A program made the position numbers and the translations under genes. DNA of 64,000 nt, from contig JAFMSR010000015.1 of NCBI GenBank assembly GCA_022818135.1, forward strand, positions 34,689,239 through 34,753,238. The letters are read 5' to 3'. Under the pieces are notes generated by a model. That model had not been told where the DNA came from, ran no database searches, and was given only the letters and a program-made list of their open reading frames with translations. Shown one piece after another: positions 58,201 through 64,000 of the stretch (positions within the stretch are counted from its first letter, which is position 1; each line of letters begins with the position of its first letter). Source of the stretch: Saxidomus purpurata. Its lineage: Eukaryota; Mollusca; Bivalvia; Venerida; Veneridae.

Positions 58201-61200
58201 TGAAACCCTTCTGCAAGATTCCCACCCACATTTGCTTTTTTTTTATTCTAGCCTTTAGTTTAATTTTATGAATAAGTTTCAATTTTTTTGAAATATTTTT
58301 TCGACCTAACTTAGAGCTTTGTTTTTTTATAATTAAACCCCACTGTTTCAGAAAACATCTCAGACTTTTGTTTTGCATGATGTTAATTTATTGATGGACA
58401 TGTTAGAAATTTGTAAATGTTCATGAAATTTTAAAATGCTCTCATTGCATGTAGAGTTTCATAAATTTGTTTTATATACATGTTTTAGATAATAACCTTG
58501 AGAATATTGAGCAGAACTTCAGTGATTGGTCGGACAATGATTCCGATGATGATATCCTTAACAGACCAGGAGAAACTGTAAGTTTTACACAGTGTCACCT
58601 TAACAGTGCAAATATTGAAATTACAATATTATGCACTTACTGTTAAATAGCACTCACCTGTTTACACTTCAGATAATTACATCAGTGAATAAGTTTTGAT
58701 GTTCTTAAAAGTGTGTACAGTTTTTGCAAGCAGATTTCAAAAATTGTCCTTAGCTTACCTTGATCATGACCTATTGACCTGCTTTGATGTCTTGTGTAGC
58801 AATGGTCCTCATTTGAGATATAAAGGACCATCATGGCCCTCTTGTATTTGGTCTACAGAAATCATTTAGTGGAACAGGTCACATAGTATTTATTTGTGTG
58901 TCCTATTGTTAGGTCATTCTCTAGAGTTTTAACAAAGTAAGTTTTTGTTAATCATAGACTGGCATATTTGTCACATTATTTGTATAACCTGGTTCACTTC
59001 TTTATGTGCACAGTCACCCAAGAAGGAGCGTCAGGGTGCAGGACCAGATCGTTCTCAGAGCCCGCATGGTAGTGTTGGCAGCAAGCACAGTGATAAAAGC
59101 AAAGACGGGTAGGTGTTAAAAAACCAGGTCTTGTACTGTAAAAGTATGGTCCAAACTTAATCACCTGTTAATCTTCTTTACCAAAGTAACAGAAGTTTGA
59201 TTTTACAGTTTCTTTGAAATATTTAGTTCCAGTTAAATGTTTAGTGCTAATTGTGATACCTGAAATTTGATTCACAAATGAAAAGATTCCAAGAAATGTA
59301 GCAACAAAAGAATGAATTTAGCAAAAAAAATTATGCCACCCCTAAGGGCGGAGCATATAATGATCAGCATTTTCTTCCTTCGTGTGTCCAGTTATTTCTT
59401 GTTTGGAGCATATGTCAAAAAGGATAGGAGGGATTGTGTTGATATTTAATAAAGTGATAGACGACATTGAAAGGAAGTTTTTAATTCTTCCTTTGGGAAA
59501 TATGCTTGTCCGAAGCATAACTTAAACTATGTCAGGGAATGAGTGGATATTTCACATAATGATAGAGACCATTGATAGGCAGTGAAGGGACTATGAAGTA
59601 TAACTCTAGTTGACCCTATGTTTGAATCATCTCCCTATATCACATGAAATTGAGCTTGTCTGAAAGCGTAAATTCCAAACTGTGCAATAGATTAACTTGT
59701 TGTTTGTTTTGTTTATGAGACAACAAAAGCTTAGATCTGCATATTGCTACCTTACCCTGTTGTCATGAATGTCTTCAGATTCAATTTAATTATCATTTAT
59801 CTGAGATTATTTCTATTTTAGTGTTGAGGGAGACAAAGAAAAGAAGACATCAAAGGAAGGTAAAGGTATGTTGAGTAGGCATTAAAGCACTGCAGCTGAA
59901 CTTGTTAAGGATGATGTTTCATGTATTACAGTATTATCAGTTAAGTGTACTTCACACAGAACACGGGAGTTTTCCCCCTAGGAATTCAGAATCAGTTAAA
60001 GGTTAAAGGTCCAATACTAACAAAAGCGAAAATTCAAATATACTTTAAAAAACACAGAAATAAGTTATTTTTAATAAAAAATGAAAGTTGGTATGTAGAA
60101 ATTCTAAATAAACCACAGTACATGTACAATTATTTTTCTATGCATTATGAACAAAGTTAAAAACGACCTGGGTAGTCTTTTGTCATTGCTGAGATTTCAA
60201 CATAATAACATACTTTTCTTCGTTGTTCCAAACACTTTCTGTAAATTTTAACCCGCAACTCTTCATTTTTAGTGTCTTGCATAAGGTAATGTACTTGCCA
60301 TTGAAATAACTGTCACTAAATTTTCGCTTAGTAGTGGACTTAATATTCACAATCTGTAACACTTTCTCTAATTTTCACAATATACTCAGGTTTTATCTTT
60401 TTGATTGAAGGTTCCTGATAGATACCGATACATTTAATTAGGCAGAAAAGTTCCTCTGTAGATCTTTTACTAGTATTAAGATTCTGAATTTCTCCTCACA
60501 CAGTGCCACCAGAGAGAGTGACATTTTCCTTGTCTTATAGTTCCCTATTCTTGAAGTCATCGGTGAGATTTTCAAACAATTTCACAGGATGTACACATTC
60601 TGTAATTGAAAACAACCCAGCTGGACAAGTTCTGATCAAGCAATAAAACAGGCTAACATAGATTATTATAATGTACATGTAATAATTAACATTCTAACAT
60701 GACTCAAGATTTCGTCTCTATATACAAAAGAGTAGAAAAATTATGTTATATTAAACCATAAACAAAGCGGGAAACGATATGCTGTAAACATGATGTCGTA
60801 TTGTGCCGCATAACGTTAAATGAGTGTACACATAGAAAATAATGCTCTGCATTTATTCACCTTTTGTAGTATCTGGTCATGTTAGAATCAAAATAACATC
60901 CTTTTCAGCATTGTTATCATCTAATAAACAATAATTTGTCGTTCTGATGCACACTTATAAACCACTCAGGCCTTGGTGACTAATTACTGCTTATCAGTAC
61001 TCCAAATCATTGTTTATTAAACGATGAACACCGCTGGAACGGATGTTATTTCATAATTTTGACACATTGTAAACTCATACACTTCTTGAGATGCAAAGAA
61101 TGAAAACCAGTCATTTTGTATGTTGGGCTACATCCTGGCCTAAAGCTGTCCCCCATGCACTTATCATCTGAGGACATGCATAAAAGTCTCCTCATTTGTA

Positions 61201-64000
61201 TTATATCAGATCCAGATGAACTGGAATCCATATCATCAGATGAAGGAAGCCTTGTGGAACATGTCAAAATGGGTAAAATTTTCTATGCTGTCTTAATACT
61301 GCATGTTTTCCTACACCACTGCCAACAGAAATGTTTTTTTCTTATCGTAGAAGCTGCCATAAAGAAATATTTTAACTATATAATATATAATTTTTCATTC
61401 CTTCACTTCTCTCTCTTGAACTGAATTTCTTTTAGACATTGGTCACAGAAACTTAAATCACAGGCTTTTCCGATAGCTTCAAGTGGATTGCAGACTTATT
61501 ATTGACTTTATATTGTAGCTATTTGGAGTACTTCCCAACATAACTGATAGTTCAAGTTTAGACTGCAGTTTTATGTAAGTTACTGCGCCAATGTTGCAGT
61601 TACATATAAGTTACTTTAGCAGTATTACAGTTACACAAGTTTACTTTGCATTAACATTGTTTTTTTTGTCGTATTAGCCGCAGTAGATGCTCTTGAGATT
61701 GACTGGTCCAGCATGATGAAAGATGAACGGCCCAAACTTTCCACTGGGTCGGCGATGCATAGATTCAAACCAGGTGCCCTGTTTGCTAAGATGGGTATAT
61801 CACGTCAGTATGCCGGAGAGGCTCTATACAAAGAGGTTCTGGAAGTGTGCCAGAGACATCAGGAAGAGGAAGCTGGTGAGTATATAGAGGAATAAGGACA
61901 TTTTAGTCAGAATTGAGTAAAAAATCAACATTGCCAAGGGAGACAAGTCAAAGTATGAATAAAGGCAAAGTGTGATAGAAAATATTGGAATTGTCTCCCT
62001 TGTTAGTCTTTTTATACATGTATTTCACTGAACTGAAGAAACTTTCTGTTTGTTTTATAACAATTTGTGAAAGTACAGATTTGTGTTAAATTTTATTGAT
62101 TTCATAGTGCATCAGTTGCTCTATAGCCAGTCAAAAATGACACTGTTACAGCTATGTACAAAAATGTATATTGCACAATCATATTATAAGTGGATTCATT
62201 ACGACTAGTAGGTTGGCTTGTCATAATAAATGGTCTGTCTGCCTGAGTTTGAACCATAAACTATAGGATGTTATTGATCATGTACAGGTATATGAACATA
62301 ATGATGTCTGTCCTGTGGTTGTTTAGCACTCCCTGTGAATAAATCTATAACATGCACAAATTATTCAAGATTTCAAGCTTAATAGTTTTAAAGAGACTTT
62401 TGTTTACAAAATGCATACAGTCAAGTTATTTTTTAACATAATGTATATTAAAAACATTTCATCAGCCAAGTTGAAATTTAAAAGTACATATATATTTAGT
62501 TGAGTAAAAAAAACAGCGAATCATCATAAATTCCAGGAAAGAAGTTTTAGTGAAAGGAAATATTATAATTACTTTGTGATCATAACCCTGTCTATATGTT
62601 TACACATCACAACTTATTGAGCACTGTTTGTATACGTATAGTGTAGACGTACAGTTTAAATGTTACAAAAGCAGTTGTTAATATTGTACAACAGGTTTTA
62701 ACAAGAGAATTATCAGTCACAGTTGAATGTAATGGCAGTGTGTGATATATTCACAGTGAAAATTTTCTTACCTGGCACCCTTCGGGATCATTCAAACCAG
62801 GTTACCTGGCTGGTTGCTGTAAAACCAGGTTTTCCACGATACATTTTATTTTATCATGACAAGGAGACTGTGCCAGATAAGGCAGTTTTCTGTTAAAACC
62901 AGATGCCAAATTAGACATGTTTTATTGTACATGTATAATATTTTATATTTTTTTTGTCAGTTTCTTAATGAAATGAATATGAAGAATTACTGAAGAATAC
63001 ACATATATTTTCAGCTTATGAGGAAGACCAAAATGTTGATTCTAGTGAAACTCGTGTAAAAACTGAAAGACAGGATAGTGAGCAACTGGATAAGACAACT
63101 GACACCACAACAAAAAATGAACCTAATGTTAGTGAATCTTCAGAAAAGGATAAAAAGAAACCAAAGTTTGAGTTTCTGCATGATGTAGCAATGTTTCATT
63201 CATCAGCTCTTCAGAAACTAAAGGAAAGGAAAAATTTACTGTCTAATATAGGGCCATTCAGGAGAGCATTATGTGCAAGAAGAGATCTGGAAATCAGACG
63301 GCAGTTGTGCAAAGTAGACAAGGTATTTTTATTGCAGTTTTATCGCAAAGTTTTCTAGAAACCATCGTGTTTGGATATGTTTTGATCTCTAAACACCAAG
63401 AGAATCATGTCTTACATGATGGTTAAGTTTTTTAGGGATGCAAAAGGTTACAGTAGCTTTAACTTAGATCTTGAAAAACAGAGTCTTTGTATGTAATATT
63501 ATTACATTGTATCACCATTCTAAGACTAGAAATCTAACGTTCATGGTAGTTTGATTTTGCATTTGTAATATGTTATTGCAGAGTTTTAATTTCATGATTA
63601 TTTCAAGAATGCAAATTAACCAGATACTATACATTGATTTTTTGGAAGAAAAGATTAATTTTGCAATTGGAAGCAAAAAAATAATTTTAATACTTAAAGT
63701 TTACGGACAGTTTTAGTGGAGTGTGATCTGCAGTAGTTTCAAGTTTTCAAGACAAATTCTCCAATTTTAAGGGGAAAACATTTTTTTGTTAGACTGGGTT
63801 GCTTTGCAGTATAAGATCATTGTAACATGTCAGACCAAACTTTATATTTCAGGTTCTAGATCAGAGTCAGATGTATACAAGTCAGGACATGGACTCAGAA
63901 CTTTACAAACTCAGTATCCAAATGCTAAAGCAGGCTAAAGACCCGTCCTTGAAAATAGAGACACCGGCTCCAGTGAAAGAAATTAAATGTAGTCCGGTCA
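37093..64000 (+). CDS. ZC3H13: ZC3H13 (Flacc/Xio) orthologue, m6A writer accessory subunit, 24 exons, 3' end beyond window
   Basis: Coding exons: 37093-37233, 41984-42093, 42551-42762, 43857-43981, 44812-44879, 45821-45895, 46280-47130, 48344-48433, 49368-49869, 50332-50573, 51017-51124, 51994-52258, 52931-53188, 53986-54133, 55019-55117, 55634-55733, 57857-57913, 58489-58577, 59014-59108, 59822-59865, 61210-61272, 61678-61875, 63015-63322, 63853-64000 (open). All junctions keep one frame, giving 4,396 nt or about 1,465 residues (human ZC3H13 is about 1,670). Order: MSKNKRKVTV start and PSVFERLG (23-30); CCCH finger with C55, C64, C70, H74; coiled coil (about 155-195); Ser/Lys/Arg-rich part; RD repeat (558-725); RGG segment (806-841); KD/RE-rich part; acidic FSDWSDNDSDDD; C-terminal IDWSSMMKDERPK, FKPGALFAKMGISRQYAG and PFRRALCARRDLEIRRQLCK. 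In animals the protein bridges WTAP to the writer complex in the nucleus. That role is inferred by orthology. Confidence 0.95.
37393..38172. mobile_element. TIR element in ZC3H13 intron 1
   Basis: cagtctccgcgaaac (37393-37407) is the exact inverse of gtttcgcggagactg (38158-38172). Subterminal gtccggtcctgtaaaa-type words repeat in both orientations. At 37986-38075 a 47-bp unit (ttactgtgtcattatttgac) is duplicated. No transposase was seen. Confidence 0.8.
38728..38900 (+). mobile_element. TIR element D, copy 4 (degraded fragment)
   Basis: It has gggaaagctcgaagggcgaa, cccgaccattggtaaatgta, and gagtatttaattgaatac-like text in the same order as copies 1-3, then decays. It lies in ZC3H13 intron 1. 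Confidence 0.7.
39121..39501. mobile_element. inverted-repeat element in ZC3H13 intron 1
   Basis: Left ccagggctttttct is answered by agaaaaagccctg at the right. Inside are inverted words around ttttcccaat. Two similar lines (acctagcattcatgggaccg and acctacaatttttgggaccg, both followed by ttgccctaaacac) make a degenerate internal duplication. Confidence 0.6.
39502..41983. other. remainder of ZC3H13 intron 1, no gene seen
   Basis: I see no supported exon here. A 129-codon plus-strand frame at 41385 is AT-driven and lacks domain features. A G/C run (gggggggcacccctcccgga) sits near 40781. Thymine-rich sequence precedes the acceptor at 41983. Confidence 0.5.
41984..42093 (+). CDS. ZC3H13: ZC3H13 exon 2 (CCCH zinc finger)
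   Basis: The acceptor is ATATTTCAG|AGA. The frame gives RDEYVQKCRNWVSTGSC and then PYRNKCKFLHGPY, a single C-X8-C-X5-C-X3-H finger. The donor is AAAGG|GTAGGT. Reading on would hit TAG in the next codon, so the splice is required. In the canonical frame the exon is open only in this phase. Confidence 0.95.
44594..44760 (-). mobile_element. tRNA-derived SINE fragment in ZC3H13 intron 4
   Basis: The minus strand has a B-box-like gcgggttcaagcccc after ataagctcatcccgg, then a body (tttttccaggaagcggactc). The A box is degraded. It lies just upstream of exon 5. Confidence 0.6.
45282..45469 (+). mobile_element. 188-bp TIR MITE E, copy 1 (intron 5)
   Basis: tacagtaaactctgtttata at the left and tatacggagtttactgta at the right are inverted ends with TA at both edges. 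The interior repeats gttccttatatc twice. Copy 2 at 49164-49352 has the same length and order. Confidence 0.88.
46280..47130 (+). CDS. ZC3H13: ZC3H13 exon 7 (Lys/Ser/Arg-rich low-complexity exon)
   Basis: At 851 nt this is the longest visible exon. It starts YDSDEPHKKHKKKSKNKKHR and contains acidic patches, a short proline-rich stretch (APAPPRMNLPMP) and long Lys/Glu/Ser repeats. It is predicted disordered, with many potential SR-type phosphorylation sites. The donor CTAG|GTAGCT is weaker than average, and read-through reaches a stop at 47139. Confidence 0.9.
47390..47935 (+). repeat. dispersed repeat B in ZC3H13 intron 7
   Basis: It contains gtccgtccgtctgtccg, caccatcatgagacaaagtg, aaggtcaaggtcacacttag, ttgttcatgcatggaggtac and an end ggacagctcttgttg. 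The orientation is opposite to the copies at 12.5 and 16.8 kb. Confidence 0.75.
48344..48433 (+). CDS. ZC3H13: ZC3H13 exon 8 with tandem acceptor
   Basis: The intron ends TTATTATAGTAG|AGACAAGAG. Either TAG can serve, at 48343 or 48346. Both keep frame and differ by one residue (a Val). The exon encodes a Ser/Arg-rich linker, ETRAKSPSSSKGSRD. Confidence 0.85.
49164..49352 (+). mobile_element. 189-bp TIR MITE E, copy 2 (intron 8, abutting exon 9)
   Basis: Ends are tacagtaaactccgtttata and ggagttaactgta. They align along their length with 45282-45469. It ends at 49352, and only tgtttgtttttgcag separates it from exon 9, so the branch point presumably lies within the element. Confidence 0.88.
49368..49869 (+). 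CDS. ZC3H13: ZC3H13 exon 9 (Arg-Asp repeat)
   Basis: It is about 167 codons almost entirely of Arg, Asp, Glu, Pro and a few hydrophobics in RDxRDP/RDLRE units. RD-rich dipeptide blocks are known in ZC3H13 of other animals. The antisense frame here (Ser/Leu/Gly-rich) is a shadow. It begins 15 nt after a MITE (49164-49352). Confidence 0.92.
51017..51124 (+). CDS. ZC3H13: ZC3H13 exon 11 (RGG-type segment)
   Basis: The 36 codons read GPMRGRGRYDYRDQGPGWDR and then GRGRGRGGWGRGG, a Gly/Arg-rich stretch suited to RNA binding or arginine methylation (inference). The donor AGTA|GTAAGA joins exon 12 as R-G-G-R-Y. Confidence 0.9.
51223..51582 (+). mobile_element. TTAA-flanked MITE, copy 2 (intron 11)
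   Basis: It runs from ttaaagctgctcgctctcag to ctgagagcaagcagctttaa, 360 bp. It begins 98 nt after exon 11. It is the inverse of the copy at 22829 and parallel to the fragment at 57984. Confidence 0.88.
52325..52602 (-). mobile_element. tRNA-derived SINE in intron 12, with target duplications
   Basis: On the minus strand the head (52597-52525) has an A-box-like tagctgaatctgtagagc, an anticodon stem cgaga/tctcg with loop cttgtac, and a B-box gcgggttcgattccc. The body holds acacccctggttctttaaca and tctcatccgaaagactg-type text. Flanking direct repeats start acctagaagaca at 52296 and 52603 (about 29 bp, diverged). The acceptor stem pairs poorly, so it is a SINE rather than a tRNA gene. Confidence 0.8.
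53255..53885 (+). repeat. dispersed repeat A in ZC3H13 intron 13
   Basis: It begins agctcacctgggcactttgt and gatgagct, has decayed family text (gcttagatatttgatttgta), and ends ggccattgtggccctcttgt. Its plus orientation agrees with the host gene. Confidence 0.8.
55734..57856. other. ZC3H13 intron 16, no element recognised
   Basis: This is a 2.1-kb intron with a weak donor (GAAG|GTGCTG). I found no family seen elsewhere in the window. A short G-run (ggggtgggggggg) is at about 57538-57550. Minus-strand frames at 56133-56582 have no supporting features. Confidence 0.5.
57984..58320 (+). mobile_element. TTAA-flanked MITE, copy 3 (degraded, intron 17)
   Basis: It starts ttaaagctgctcactcccag. It aligns through the interior (gtgaagcggtgctgtgtaac) but the right end is decayed to acttagagcttt. 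Confidence 0.75.
58740..58852 (+). repeat. dispersed repeat A, 3' end fragment (intron 18)
   Basis: It holds gacctattgacctgctttga, tagcaatggtcctcatttga, and ends ggaccatcatggccctcttg. It matches the 3' end of the copy at 53.8 kb. Confidence 0.7.
59866..61209. other. ZC3H13 intron 20, no element recognised
   Basis: I see no supported gene or repeat family. Small open frames at 59945 and 61116 are explained by AT-rich sequence and, for the latter, by overlap with exon 21 (61210-61272). Confidence 0.5.
61678..61875 (+). CDS. ZC3H13: ZC3H13 exon 22 (conserved C-terminal core)
   Basis: It encodes AVDALEIDWSSMMKDERPKL, then HRFKPGALFAKMGISRQYAG and a helical tail (EVLEVCQRHQEEEA). This is globular-looking and strongly unlike the repetitive middle. 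The family's C-terminal part is implicated in WTAP-complex assembly. Confidence 0.93.
63015..63322 (+). CDS. ZC3H13: ZC3H13 exon 23 (conserved C-terminal segment)
   Basis: After a variable Glu/Thr-rich start it reads FEFLHDVAMFHSSALQKLKE, then LLSNIGPFRRALCARRDLEI and RRQLCKVDK. The last exon, from 63853, continues VLDQSQMYTSQDMDSELYKL and runs off the window. Confidence 0.93.

Overview
The window is AT-rich, intron-rich eukaryotic nuclear DNA, crowded with short dispersed repeats. The best reading is an invertebrate, probably a bivalve mollusc. The basis is the ZC3H13 orthologue, canonical GT-AG introns, and abundant repeat families of a kind common in bivalve genomes (the agctcacctgg...gccctcttgtt family, tRNA-derived SINEs, many TIR MITEs). 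The species cannot be named from the sequence alone. There are no bacterial operons, CRISPR arrays or intact viral genes.

Layout. 1-3.8 kb: gene-free AT-rich DNA. 3.8-5.1 kb (minus): a two-exon gene for a 137-residue basic/coiled-coil/acidic protein that I do not recognise. 5.1-14 kb: a repeat-rich interval. 14.0-21.3 kb (minus): an unnamed gene with at least four exons whose phases all agree. Its C-terminal half looks like a diverged PD-(D/E)XK-type fold (inference). 21.3-29 kb: MITEs, a broken pogo/Tigger-type transposase, a degenerate dispersed element and one orphan candidate exon. 29.2-31.2 kb (plus): an intact single-exon DUF229/sulfatase-like membrane-anchored protein of 651 residues, with a predicted spliced 5' UTR. 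31.2-37 kb: dispersed repeats, a homopolymer tract, two broken non-LTR retrotransposon ends and three copies of a 0.53-0.55 kb TIR element. 37.1 kb to the right edge (plus): 24 exons of a ZC3H13 (Flacc/Xio) orthologue, a subunit of the m6A mRNA methyltransferase accessory complex. It is open at the right edge, with 4,396 coding nt (about 1,465 residues) visible.

The ZC3H13 reconstruction is the most secure result. All 23 visible splice junctions keep one reading frame from the N-terminal FERLG motif, through a perfect C-X8-C-X5-C-X3-H zinc finger, KS/RS/RD-rich and RGG-rich segments, to the conserved C-terminal region. The genes do not form an operon-like functional set.

Most unusual points: a TIR MITE ends 15 nt before a ZC3H13 exon and probably supplies that intron's branch point; the RD-repeat exon; the unnamed nuclease-like gene; two direct repeats flanking the DUF229 gene; and a dispersed repeat family whose copies in this window are all minus left of 18.1 kb and all plus right of it, matching the sense of the nearby genes.
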